From assembly GCF_039542385.1 (NCBI RefSeq), contig NZ_BAABIA010000001.1, positions 682,001 to 746,000 of the forward strand: a stretch of DNA of 64,000 bases. Reading direction: 5' to 3'. The position numbers were made by a program, and so were the translations under genes. The notes under the pieces were generated by a model. It saw only the letters and a program-made list of their open reading frames with translations. It searched no databases and had not been told where the DNA came from. Positions 46,958-55,156 of this stretch are shown in pieces (position 1 is the stretch's first letter; each line of letters starts with the position of its first letter). This DNA is from Prosthecobacter algae. GTDB lineage: Bacteria; Verrucomicrobiota; Verrucomicrobiia; Verrucomicrobiales; Verrucomicrobiaceae.

Positions 46958-47193
46958 GGCATGATGTTGCGGGCCTCCTTGAGGAAGTCGTCCAGCTCCA
47001 TCACCTCGACTTTGCCTGCCGCATACAGTTCATCTCGTTCCGCCAAAACATTCAGGTGCCAAGCAGGGATATCCTCCTGACCCTCGGTACCCGCATCCAG
47101 TTCGATCAGGAGGGTTTGAAACAACTCCCATTTCTGGGCCGATGTCAGCTTTTCAATCGGCAGGTCAATGGGCGGATTTGAACTGAGAATCAT
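46954..47193 (-). CDS. Antitoxin of the putative addiction module component family
   Basis: The 79-residue protein matches the pattern of the TIGR02574-like antitoxin family: PIEKLTSAQKWELFQTLLIE near the start and IPAWHLNVLAERDELYAAGK in the centre, with a C-terminal acidic helix VMELDDFLKEARN. It is upstream of and overlaps the ParE/RelE toxin, the normal order of such modules. The pair is inserted between gspE and gspF, a position not expected for secretion genes. DNA of this segment is lower in GC than the secretion genes around it. Confidence 0.8.
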   Translation of the reverse strand: MILSSNPPIDLPIEKLTSAQKWELFQTLLIELDAGTEGQEDIPAWHLNVLAERDELYAAGKVEVMELDDFLKEARNIMP

Positions 47194-47233
47194 GGGAAAA
47201 GAATAAGGGGGTTCGAGGGATGTGCAATGCCTC

Positions 47234-48928
47234 TCACTCGCTCGCGGCTGTGACAGTCATCACCTCTTCCAGGGTGGTGATGCCCTGGGAGGCTTTGCGG
47301 AAGCCATACTGGCGCATGGGGATCATCCCGTCCTTCAGGGCCTGGGCCTTTAGTTCCATCGTCGTGGCGCGCAGGTTGATTTTCTCGGAGAGCATCTCCG
47401 TCATCAGGCAGATCTCCATGATGGCAAGACGGCCGGTGAAACCGGTGTTGCGGCAGGAGCGGCAGCCCACGGGGTGGAAGAGTTTGTCCTTCCACTCCAG
47501 TGGGAAGCCGCAGGCGCGGAGAAAGCTTTCCTCATGATGCGCCGGGGCCTTGCAATGCGGGCACAGGGTGCGCACCAGTCGCTGGGCCTGGAAGGCACGC
47601 ACGGAGGAGGAGACCATGAAGGGCTCAATGCCCATATCGAGCAGACGAGAGATGCCGCCCACGGCGTCATTCGTGTGCAAGGTGGAGAAGACCAAGTGGC
47701 CGGTGAGCGCGCCACGGATGGCGATTTCCACCGTTTCCTGGTCACGCATTTCCCCGACCATGATCACGTTTGGATCACCACGCAAAATGCTGCGCAGACC
47801 GGCGGCAAAGGTGAGGTCGATCTCCGGCTTCACCGCGATCTGAATGATGCCGTCCAGCTTGTTTTCCACCGGGTCTTCGATGGTGACGATGCGGCGGTCC
47901 TTGGTGTTCAGTTCCTTCAGCAGGGTGTAGAGCGTCGTGCTTTTGCCGGAGCCCGTAGGGCCTGTGATGAGGATGATGCCGTTCGGGGCCGCCAGCAGCT
48001 TGCGGAATTTCGCCTCGGTGTCGGCATCCAGGCCGATGGCAGCCATGTCGAACTTTTTGCGGGTGAGCAAACGCAGCGCCACCGACTCACCGTTCACGCT
48101 GGGGATGGTGGCCACACGAACGTCAATGGGCTCGCCATCCAGCTCCAGGTTGATGCGGCCATCCTGCGGCAGGCGTCGTTCGGCGATGTCCAGATGCGCC
48201 ATGATTTTCAGGCGAGAAATCAGGGAGTTTTGCAGCATCCGCATGTTCGGCGGCACAGGCACCTCGATCAGTTTGCCATCCACGCGATAGCGGATGCGCA
48301 GGTCGCGCTCCAGCGGCTCCACATGGATGTCCGTGGCGCGCTCCTTCAGGCCTTCGCGGAAGACCTGGTTCACAAAGTTCATCACCGTGGCCTCCTCATC
48401 GGCCTCGTCCAGGACGTTCACCTCCTGCTTCATGTCATCGTCCTGCTCGCTGCCATCCCGACCTTCCAGCAGTTCCTCGAAGTTCTCCGCACCCACTCCG
48501 TAGCCCTGGTGCAGTGCTTCCAGGATGCGGTGACGGCTGGCGATCTGCCAGTGCACGCGCTTTTGCAGTTCCTGCCCCACGGCCTGGCGGGCGCTGAGGT
48601 CAAAGGGATTGTAGGTTAGCACCGTCGCCTCCACGGCAGAAACGTGGGAGGGATAAATGCGATGACGCAGCGCTAGCTTCGCCGGAAAGCGGTTGTGCAG
48701 CCCCTCCTGCTCCGCGGAATCTTCATTGGAGTAAGGCAGATTCAGGTGGGTGGCGAGGCTGGAAAAAAAGCTCTCCTCATCCACCACATTCGCATCCAAC
48801 ACCGCATCAATCAGTGGCAGCCGTTTGTCCGTCGCCTCGTCCAGCGCATGGCGCAGCCGCGACTGGTCCCGGCAGCCGGCCTGGCTGGCGGTCTGAAAAA
48901 GCACATCGGAAAGGGAAAGCAGAGCCAT
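47234..48928 (-). CDS. gspE: Type II secretion ATPase GspE
   Basis: The 564-residue protein from the ATG at 48928 powers pseudopilus assembly. It has a GspE_N-like domain (residues 1-150), Walker A GIILITGPTGSGKSTTLYTL, the Asp box IVTIEDPVENKLDGIIQIAV, Walker B NVIMVGEMRDQETVEIAIRG, the His box LVFSTLHTNDAVGGISRLLD, and a zinc-type CPHCK...CRSC motif in the C-terminal region. The walker B reads GEMRD in place of GEIRD. Upstream frame extension to 49087 was rejected. It is the first secretion gene of the cluster in this window. Confidence 0.94.
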   Translation of the reverse strand: MALLSLSDVLFQTASQAGCRDQSRLRHALDEATDKRLPLIDAVLDANVVDEESFFSSLATHLNLPYSNEDSAEQEGLHNRFPAKLALRHRIYPSHVSAVEATVLTYNPFDLSARQAVGQELQKRVHWQIASRHRILEALHQGYGVGAENFEELLEGRDGSEQDDDMKQEVNVLDEADEEATVMNFVNQVFREGLKERATDIHVEPLERDLRIRYRVDGKLIEVPVPPNMRMLQNSLISRLKIMAHLDIAERRLPQDGRINLELDGEPIDVRVATIPSVNGESVALRLLTRKKFDMAAIGLDADTEAKFRKLLAAPNGIILITGPTGSGKSTTLYTLLKELNTKDRRIVTIEDPVENKLDGIIQIAVKPEIDLTFAAGLRSILRGDPNVIMVGEMRDQETVEIAIRGALTGHLVFSTLHTNDAVGGISRLLDMGIEPFMVSSSVRAFQAQRLVRTLCPHCKAPAHHEESFLRACGFPLEWKDKLFHPVGCRSCRNTGFTGRLAIMEICLMTEMLSEKINLRATTMELKAQALKDGMIPMRQYGFRKASQGITTLEEVMTVTAASE

Positions 48929-49096
48929 GGGGGAATCGTGCTTAAACGCCCGTGATCCGTCAAGGTTGCGGAAGAAAACGACGACGAGGAAGGAAAAGGG
49001 CATCCCGCGGTCTATGCGGGGCAAGAGGCCGAGGTGGGATCGACCCTCTTGACCCTCTTGACCTTTGACCGCAAAGCCGTTTCCCAATACTCAGTC

Positions 49097-49684
49097 CTAC
49101 TTCGCCTTGAAATGCTCAGGCTCGTTTCCGGCCTTCCACTTGATGTTACAGCCCGTGCTGGGGCGCTGCGAGGGCAGGGGAGCTTCCCCATTCAGCATCA
49201 CCCGCACGGCCTCGCGGAGATCGTCGCCGGTCACCGGTGTGGTGTTTTTCGGGCGGGATCCGTCGAACTGGCCGCAGTAGGTCAGCTTCAGCTCGCCATC
49301 GAAAAGGTAAAAATCAGGCGTGCAGGCGGCTACGTAGGCATGGGCCACGCTTTGGTCTGCATCGTAAAGGTAGGGGAGCTGCCAATCGTATTTGGCAGTG
49401 AACTCCAGCATCTTCTCAGGTGCATCTGCGGGGTACTTTTCCACGTCGTTGGAATTGATGGCCACCACACCGATGCCCTGGCCATCCAATTCCTTGGCAA
49501 AGGCGGCCAGCGCGGGCGCGAGGTGGATCACAAAGGGGCAGTGATTGCACACAAACATCACCAGCAGGCCGCGTGGCCCACGCACATCATCCAGTGTGAA
49601 GCTCTGCCCCGTAGCATCGGCGAGTTCAAATTCAGGGGCAATGCTGCCAATGGGGAGTATGCGGGTGGAGGGGACTTCAGCCAT
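49097..49684 (-). CDS. AhpC/TSA-family thioredoxin-like protein
   Basis: The 195-residue protein starts MAEVPSTRILPIGSIAPEFE and has the redox motif FVCNHCPFVIHLAPALAAFA, followed by GVVAINSNDVEKYPADAPE and AYVAACTPDFYLFDGELKL. The CNHCPF motif marks a redoxin group common in many bacteria, thought to be a cytoplasmic thioredoxin-like peroxidase or reductase. No signal peptide is present. It lies upstream of gspE on the same strand (168 bases) but is probably an independent unit. Confidence 0.85.
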   Translation of the reverse strand: MAEVPSTRILPIGSIAPEFELADATGQSFTLDDVRGPRGLLVMFVCNHCPFVIHLAPALAAFAKELDGQGIGVVAINSNDVEKYPADAPEKMLEFTAKYDWQLPYLYDADQSVAHAYVAACTPDFYLFDGELKLTYCGQFDGSRPKNTTPVTGDDLREAVRVMLNGEAPLPSQRPSTGCNIKWKAGNEPEHFKAK

Positions 49685-50035
49685 GGGAAAGAGGGGGAAT
49701 GAAACGGTGAAAGGCTAGTCTCCTGCATTCCCAGGACGACTGCAAGCCTTGCAGATCATGTCATGCCGTCGAAAGTTACTCTGATAGAAACGGCGGAGGG
49801 TGATTGCCACCCTCGTCACCCACCAAGATCACGGCCGCAAGGTAGCGGGTGTGGTTGCGTGCATGCGGGTGGTTTTTCTTTTCCATTCAGGCAGCCAGGC
49901 TCAGTTCAGCGTAGCATTGCAGGAGCACACGACGAGAAATCGCCCCTTGCAACAACTCCAGGTATGAGTCAGCCCCACGGACTACCTCTCAAGGTTTCGT
50001 TCGTCAGGCATTGCACTCGTGAAAAGAAGCGCTGC
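49685..50035. other. Intergenic region without a supported gene
   Basis: This 351-bp gap separates two minus-strand genes. A plus-strand open frame runs from 49763 through it to 50128, but its composition (rich in R, P, H and C with no pattern) and its overlap with the SUKH gene do not support coding. A 7-bp stem GAGGGTG/CACCCTC lies at 49796-49814 without a T run. I see no RNA gene or repeat here. Confidence 0.6.
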
Positions 50036-50506
50036 CTAGCGTGCTTGGAGGCGTTTCAACAATTGATCATAAGCGTTAGGCTCGGCACCACTTTGCTCTT
50101 CCAGTCGGCGCATAAATTCCGTAAATGATTTCGCGGCCAAATGGGCGTCATTGTCAATGATGAGGTAGATACTTCCTTTGATCGTACCAGATGTGGCCAT
50201 CATCAGTTCTTGTCCGCCAGGGTCATATCCGATCTTGATGATGCCGTTAACGAATCCCTCGCTCCATGCATTCGATTTGTAGTTTGTTTCCAATCGATCA
50301 AATGATAGTGGAGCTCCGAGAGACAGCAATCGAGTCACACTGACAACAATGCCGCTTTCGGTTTCAAACGAACTCGGGCAAGGACAGCCACCATTATGTT
50401 TGATCAAGAACGCCCTATAATCTTCCGGCAATTCCAGCCCTATGGATTTTTCAAACTCTGTGATGCGTTCAGGCTTTGTAATCGGGCCAGGGGAATAAAC
50501 ATTCAT
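50036..50506 (-). CDS. SMI1/KNR4 (SUKH) domain protein
   Basis: The 156-residue protein has the SUKH pattern near its start: TEFEKSIGLELPEDYRAFLI followed by KHNGGCP, then WSEGFVNGIIKIGYDPGGQE and ANSxTF-like IYLIIDNDAHLAAKSFTEFM. SUKH proteins are often immunity factors that neutralise toxins of contact-dependent or polymorphic toxin systems. No toxin or Rhs/CDI gene is adjacent, so this is an orphan. The gene is visibly lower in GC than the flanking genes, consistent with recent acquisition. Confidence 0.82.
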   Translation of the reverse strand: MNVYSPGPITKPERITEFEKSIGLELPEDYRAFLIKHNGGCPCPSSFETESGIVVSVTRLLSLGAPLSFDRLETNYKSNAWSEGFVNGIIKIGYDPGGQELMMATSGTIKGSIYLIIDNDAHLAAKSFTEFMRRLEEQSGAEPNAYDQLLKRLQAR

Positions 50507-50644
50507 GCAGTTATGACCTCGGAGGCATGTTTTTTATCGCTTCGGGAGAGTCTGCCACGAGTGATGTGACCACTACAACAAGATTGAGTGCTCTTGTCAC
50601 CAATACATTGCCTTCCATATCCTCGCTGAGGGCAAGGGATAAAT

Positions 50645-51958
50645 CTAGCCTAACGGGTGATGTGTTTTTACCCACTCAAGCGCTTCTTCTTTGTTGGCAA
50701 TGAGACCTTCAAGCTGCGCATTCTGTACAGCAGTCAATACCTCTCCCATTTCTTTGCCGGGCTGCCAGCCCAGTTCGATGAGGTCACGACCGCTGATCAG
50801 CGTTTGCGGGATCAATGGGGCCTGAGAAAACTCCTCGGCCTTTTCCTTCATGAATTCATAGTTGTCCAGCAGGCCGTTGGAACCCAGGCAGTCCACGCGA
50901 TGCAGTGCCAGCTCATCGTCCCAGGTCGGGCGTGCCATCATGCGCTTCAGAGTACTGTTGCGCATCTTCTTCACGTCCTTGAAGGCCATATGATGCTCCA
51001 CGGCAACCTGAGTTGGCTCGATGACATCGTTGGGAAACTTGAGCCGGCGCAGGATGTCCCCCGTCATCTCAGCTCCCAGTTTGTCATGGCCATTAAAGCG
51101 GATGCGGCCCGTGCCTTCATCCACTGTGTAGGTGGCTGGTTTGGCAATGTCATGCAGCAGCACGCTGAGCACCAGTGGCAGGGAAACATGCTCAGGCAGC
51201 AGGCTCAGCATGAGGCGGGTATGGATGAACACATCTCCCTCGGGGTGCCACTGCGGAGGTTGCTCCACGCCTTTCAAAACTAAGATTTCCGGCAGCACAC
51301 GCTCCATCAGCCCGCTGTCCATCAGCAGGTCAAAGCCGCGCAGTCGGTTCGGGTGCAGGAAAATTTTGATCAGCTCATCGCGGATACGTTCGGCACTCAC
51401 AGTGGTGATGGCCTCCGCATGGTCGCACACAGCTTGCCATGTGGTAGGCTCGATCTCAAAACCCAGCACGGTGGCAAAACGCACCGCGCGCAGCAGGCGC
51501 AGCCGGTCTTCGGCAAAACGTTGTGAGGGATCACCAATCGCCCGCAGGAGCTTGGCGGCGATGTCCTGCTGACCGTTCACATAATCAATGATGCGGTTTT
51601 CCTCGGGATCGCGGAACAGCCCATTCACCGTGAAGTCGCGCCGCTGCGCATCCTCTTCAGCCGTGGCAAAGGTCACGCTTTCGGGACGGCGGCCATCCTT
51701 GTAGCTGCCATCCGTGCGGAAGGTGGCCACCTCGATCTGGTGGTGGTCGCGCTTGACAATCACCACGCCAAAATGGGCACCCACGGTGAGCGCCCCTGGA
51801 AACAGGGCGATGACTTGCTGCGGTGTGGCGCTGGTGGCCACATCGTAGTCTTTGGGCTCCTTGCCTAACAGGAAGTCACGCACACAGCCGCCAGCCAGCA
51901 GTGCCTGGTGGCCGTGGCTGCGCAGCGTGCGGATGACATGGGATGCGGCCTTTAACAT
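50645..51958 (-). CDS. CCA-adding enzyme / poly(A) polymerase family with HD domain
   Basis: The 437-residue class II nucleotidyltransferase has the catalytic motif ALLAGGCVRDFLLGKEPKDY followed by DVATSATPQ (GGxVRD plus DxD), RDFTVNGLF and the RRxR-like FAEDRLRLLRAVRFAT. An HD-type domain (LVLSVLLHDIAKPATY) follows. tRNA CCA-adding enzymes and poly(A) polymerases share these features, and motif inspection cannot separate them. The ATG at 51958 overlaps the stop of the upstream membrane protein gene (TGATG), so they are translationally linked. Extension to 52072 was rejected. Confidence 0.88.
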   Translation of the reverse strand: MLKAASHVIRTLRSHGHQALLAGGCVRDFLLGKEPKDYDVATSATPQQVIALFPGALTVGAHFGVVIVKRDHHQIEVATFRTDGSYKDGRRPESVTFATAEEDAQRRDFTVNGLFRDPEENRIIDYVNGQQDIAAKLLRAIGDPSQRFAEDRLRLLRAVRFATVLGFEIEPTTWQAVCDHAEAITTVSAERIRDELIKIFLHPNRLRGFDLLMDSGLMERVLPEILVLKGVEQPPQWHPEGDVFIHTRLMLSLLPEHVSLPLVLSVLLHDIAKPATYTVDEGTGRIRFNGHDKLGAEMTGDILRRLKFPNDVIEPTQVAVEHHMAFKDVKKMRNSTLKRMMARPTWDDELALHRVDCLGSNGLLDNYEFMKEKAEEFSQAPLIPQTLISGRDLIELGWQPGKEMGEVLTAVQNAQLEGLIANKEEALEWVKTHHPLG

Positions 51959-52512
51959 CAGTGCTTGGCGGCGACGCCTGCTGGCTTGGCGGCAGGGCGG
52001 TTGGTCGGGGCATACTTGGCCACCATGAAGGCCCCGCAGGCGGCCAGCACGATACCCGTGACGAATTGCCAAGGGAGGGTCTTCAGCCCCCCGGCTGGCG
52101 GATGGATGAACATGGCCACCACGGTATTCACCACCGGCGCACCGGCAAAGACGATGGGCATCACCGCCGCTGGTGCAGCACCTTTATAGATGGCCGCCGC
52201 AGCGCCGAGGGCCAGCACCAGGGTGAAGGCACCCAGCGCACCTGCCACACCGGCAATGAAGCTCCAGGTCATGCCGCTGCTGGTAAAGCTCCAGTTCGTC
52301 CCGCGCTGCCACAGGACCAAAACTGGACCCAGCACCGCCACCACAAAATAGGCGATGCCGACAAACAAAAAGGCTTTCAGGCTGGCATTGGCCGTTTCAG
52401 GTCCGGGCAGCGTGCCATCGGGCATCAGCCCGCGGCCCTTGTGAAGGATGATGCCATAAACGCCCCAGGAGAGCACGGTGAGGAGGGCGAAGGTAAGCCA
52501 GTTGGGGATCAT
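51958..52512 (-). CDS. DMT-like small membrane permease
   Basis: The 184-residue protein from the ATG at 52512 (alternatively a GTG at 52539, MNQPTSSSK) has about five hydrophobic helices: WLTFALLTVLSWGVYGIIL, AFLFVGIAYFVVAVLGPVLV, TWSFIAGVAGALGAFTLVLA, AAVMPIVFAGAPVVNTVVAM and FVTGIVLAACGAFMVAKYA. This is half the length of a typical ten-helix EamA transporter, so it may work as a dimer. The substrate is unknown. Its stop overlaps the start of the nucleotidyltransferase gene. Confidence 0.72.
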   Translation of the reverse strand: MIPNWLTFALLTVLSWGVYGIILHKGRGLMPDGTLPGPETANASLKAFLFVGIAYFVVAVLGPVLVLWQRGTNWSFTSSGMTWSFIAGVAGALGAFTLVLALGAAAAIYKGAAPAAVMPIVFAGAPVVNTVVAMFIHPPAGGLKTLPWQFVTGIVLAACGAFMVAKYAPTNRPAAKPAGVAAKH

Positions 52513-52641
52513 TTTTGAGGAGGAGGTGGGTTGATTCACGCCGGTGAGAAACGTTGGGCAGCCGCTATTTGGATCAAAAAGCTTCCGGAACCAAAGGGAT
52601 TGTCAGGCACGGTTCCAAAAATTCCCATCTTCTGGAACCCT

Positions 52642-53283
52642 TCACTTCTCAAAAAACAAAGGAATGGCCGTTATCAGATAAAAGTAGACTTGGTAGAGAA
52701 AGACGGAGGCAATCCCCGCACCCAACAGCCAGAGTACTTTTCTCGCTCCTGGATCCAGTTCTCGGCTCTGGGCATAGCCTTCTGGAGCCAAAAAGAGATA
52801 AAACAGGAGGGCTAACGCGAATATGTAGTTTAAAACGGGCACAGAGATCAGCAGCAGTACCCAAAAGTTTTGCCCGGAATTGCGCAGTCGCTGGATGATG
52901 AGGATCATCGTCAGCAAGACGAATGTCCAAAGGATGATTTGTTCCAGCGTGTTGTGATCTTTGAATCGGTGGATCAGCAGTTTCGCGGCAAAAAAGAGTC
53001 CGACCCACATCAAGGCAAAGGCTGTACGCCCAATGCCCCCGTATTCCCTGGGGGCCTGCAACTGGACGTAATCCGACTTGAGCCGCGTAGGAACCGATGT
53101 GGCGTGCGCAGAGAACGTCAGCAAACCGGGAAGGGCCGTCCCGATGGTTTGCCAGTCAGCCATGCCTTCCCTCCAGCACAGATCTGTCGGCTGCAACGTC
53201 CCGCCATCCAGCATGGCCTGCAATTGCGCCATGGAATAGGGGCCTTGCTGCTGGTCATTCGGGGCGACGTAATACGGGGTCAT
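52642..53283 (-). CDS. GYF_2 domain membrane protein (family copy A)
   Basis: The 213-residue protein has an N-terminal GYF_2 (DUF4339) domain: MTPYYVAPNDQQQGPYSMAQ, LQAMLDGGTLQPTDLCWREG and MADWQTIG. After a linker it has four hydrophobic helices (TAFALMWVGLFFAAKLLIH, IILWTFVLLTMILIIQRLR, FWVLLLISVPVLNYIFALAL and VLWLLGAGIASVFLYQVYF). The segment RLRNSGQNFWVLLLI...LD.GAR is shared with copies at 53954 and 55157. GYF_2 domains probably bind proline-rich or other peptides in the cytoplasm. Function unknown. Confidence 0.8.
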   Translation of the reverse strand: MTPYYVAPNDQQQGPYSMAQLQAMLDGGTLQPTDLCWREGMADWQTIGTALPGLLTFSAHATSVPTRLKSDYVQLQAPREYGGIGRTAFALMWVGLFFAAKLLIHRFKDHNTLEQIILWTFVLLTMILIIQRLRNSGQNFWVLLLISVPVLNYIFALALLFYLFLAPEGYAQSRELDPGARKVLWLLGAGIASVFLYQVYFYLITAIPLFFEK

Positions 53284-53381
53284 CAAGAACAAATAGGGTA
53301 AATTTGTTCAAAAGAACATGGGTTAAATGCCGCTGTCAATCCGAGTATTCGGACCTGCCATCCTGGAGGCGCGTGCTCAGG

Positions 53382-53921
53382 TTAAGAAACCTGTTTGGCG
53401 ATTTCGTAAGTGCTCTGCACCAGGCCTGAGGCAAAAATTTTCGTTTCCAGGTGAAGCAGCCGCCTGTCAGCGGGCAATGGGCCAAAAAGCGGAATTCCTT
53501 CGCCTAGCAAAACTGGAATCTGGGAGATCACCAGTCTGTCCAGATGGCCCGAAGCCAAAAAGCTCTGTATGGTTTTGCCTCCATCCACATAGAGATGCGC
53601 CGCGCCTAGTTGACGAAAATGCTCGATCACCGCCGCAGGTTCCAGCGCCAGCACGGAGACTTTGTTTCGGAGCCTATCTGGCACGGTCAGTGGTCGGTGT
53701 GTCAGCACCGCCACCGGAGTCTCACCATAGGGCCACTCGGGGAAATCGACGACCTTCTCAAAGGTGCCGCGCCCCATCACCAGGACATCCACTGTCGCCA
53801 TGAAGGCGGCGTAACCATAGTCCTCACCTTCCATTTCTACCGCGGCCAGCCAGTCAATGCCTCCATTCTTCCTGGCGATGAATCCGTCCAAACTGGTGGC
53901 GATGAAAGCGGTGCAGGTCAT
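53382..53921 (-). CDS. RibD C-terminal / dihydrofolate reductase family protein
   Basis: The 179-residue NAD(P)H-dependent reductase-fold protein starts MTCTAFIATSLDGFIARKNG and has VDVLVMGRGTFEKVVDFPEW, HLYVDGGKTIQSFLASGHLD and ISQIPVLLGEGIPLFGPLP. These match the YwjB/RibD_C group of small DHFR-like proteins, often annotated as deaminase-reductases. Its substrate is not known. The gene sits between two of the related membrane protein genes and shares their direction, but gaps of about 30-100 bases do not prove an operon. Confidence 0.86.
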   Translation of the reverse strand: MTCTAFIATSLDGFIARKNGGIDWLAAVEMEGEDYGYAAFMATVDVLVMGRGTFEKVVDFPEWPYGETPVAVLTHRPLTVPDRLRNKVSVLALEPAAVIEHFRQLGAAHLYVDGGKTIQSFLASGHLDRLVISQIPVLLGEGIPLFGPLPADRRLLHLETKIFASGLVQSTYEIAKQVS

Positions 53922-53953
53922 TGATTGAGTGGATCAAATCGGGATGAAGCCGA

Positions 53954-54589
53954 TCAAGGGCCGGAGACAGGAATTAGCAGCGCCGACAAAACGGCGATGA
54001 CAAAAATCACAAAGAACACCACCATCGCGATGCGCCCTGGTTTATCGAGCTTCCGGCTCGTGGCATACCCCGCCTGGCAAAATAGGCAGGGCAGGAGAAC
54101 AATCACATTGAGCAGCGGGACGAGGGCAATCAGGCAATTCAGCGGATGAAACCCAATGTTTTTCAGACGAAACGCGATGATGGGCAGCAGAAAGCTGACA
54201 ACGATCAAGCGATCCCAAAAGCTTTCCAGCTTGAGTTGATAGTGCTCAATGACGAGGGCCTGGCCGAGCGTGACGAGAGCAAAAAGCAGGACGTAAACCA
54301 GCCTGCCGATGCCCGGCTGTGGGTGGGGAAGAGGTCCAAGGGTGCTCTCAGCAAGAGGTGGCCGGTAAGGATTGTCATCGTCCTCTTCTCTGCTCCGTTC
54401 AGGCAAAGGGGGCGGCTCGGGGGGCAGGCTTCGCAGCGGTTGCCACTCTTCCATGCCTTCGGTCCAATAGAGATCCGTGGGCAGCAGGGTGCCATTGGCC
54501 AGCTTTCGCCGCACTTCGGTCAGTTTAAAACTGCCCTTCCGTTCCTCACCACGTCCGATGAAGATCTCCGTTGTCGGTTCCAAGATCAT
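53954..54589 (-). CDS. GYF_2 domain membrane protein (family copy B)
   Basis: The 211-residue protein has a GYF_2 domain at residues 8-55 (GSFKLTEVRRKLANGTLLPT, DLYWTEGMEEWQPLRSL), a proline-rich acidic linker, and four hydrophobic helices from residue 93. The last three share with copy C the pattern FRLKNIGFHPL, LLPCLFCQAGYATSRKLDKP. The CxxC-like CLFCQ near the membrane end is conserved in copy C as CIFCQ. The N-terminal GYF_2 domain is absent in copy C. Cytoplasmic domain orientation is inferred. Confidence 0.8.
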   Translation of the reverse strand: MILEPTTEIFIGRGEERKGSFKLTEVRRKLANGTLLPTDLYWTEGMEEWQPLRSLPPEPPPLPERSREEDDDNPYRPPLAESTLGPLPHPQPGIGRLVYVLLFALVTLGQALVIEHYQLKLESFWDRLIVVSFLLPIIAFRLKNIGFHPLNCLIALVPLLNVIVLLPCLFCQAGYATSRKLDKPGRIAMVVFFVIFVIAVLSALLIPVSGP

Positions 54590-54610
54590 TGCAGCTAGGG
54601 GCTTCCCGGA

Positions 54611-55063
54611 TCAGGGCAGTTTCAGCAACTCAGGCGGGGCGACGGTGATGCGGGAACGGATGCGTTCAGGAATGTCCACCGCCTTCATCTTGCCTGTCTC
54701 GGCATCCTTGCGCACACAGGCTGCCACCAGTTTTCCCTCGGCGCTCAGGTTGCCATCCTGCTTCCAAAAGCGTACGACGTAACGCAGCGTGCGCGGGCGC
54801 ACCTGCTCCACCAGAAGCTCCATGGTGAACTCCTCCTCAAAAAACAGAGGGGCACGGAAATCGCAGGAGACGTGGACTCGCGGCCAGCCCACACGCTCCT
54901 CCACCGGAATCTCCGCCGACTTGTCCCAGATGGACATGCCTAGCACCCGGAAGAAATCATGCTCCACCCTTTCCATGTAGCGGAAGAAATTGGAGAAATG
55001 GACAATACCCGCCATGTCCGTATCGGCGAACTGGACTCGGTCGGTGAGGGTATGGCGGTGCAT
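54611..55063 (-). CDS. 4-hydroxybenzoyl-CoA thioesterase family (acyl-CoA thioesterase)
   Basis: The 150-residue hotdog-fold protein has the motif DRVQFADTDMAGIVHFSNFF with the conserved Asp, followed by RYMERVEHDFFRVLGMSIWD and VHVSCDFRAPLFFEEEFTME. These are normal for YbgC-like/4HBT thioesterases that cleave short acyl-CoA esters. The ATG at 55063 gives the canonical N-terminus. It sits between copies B and C of the membrane protein family. Confidence 0.87.
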   Translation of the reverse strand: MHRHTLTDRVQFADTDMAGIVHFSNFFRYMERVEHDFFRVLGMSIWDKSAEIPVEERVGWPRVHVSCDFRAPLFFEEEFTMELLVEQVRPRTLRYVVRFWKQDGNLSAEGKLVAACVRKDAETGKMKAVDIPERIRSRITVAPPELLKLP

Positions 55064-55156
55064 GGACAGGGGTGAGATGACAATGGAAATCTGTAGCTGA
55101 ATAACCCACAGCACTAGGTGAAAATTCAGACTAATAAAAGGCTCGGGTTTGAGGGA

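Noticed and set aside
49763..50128. Plus-strand open frame in the gap between the AhpC-like and SUKH genes
   Set aside because: It has no domain pattern, its residue composition is irregular and its end overlaps the SUKH gene on the opposite strand.
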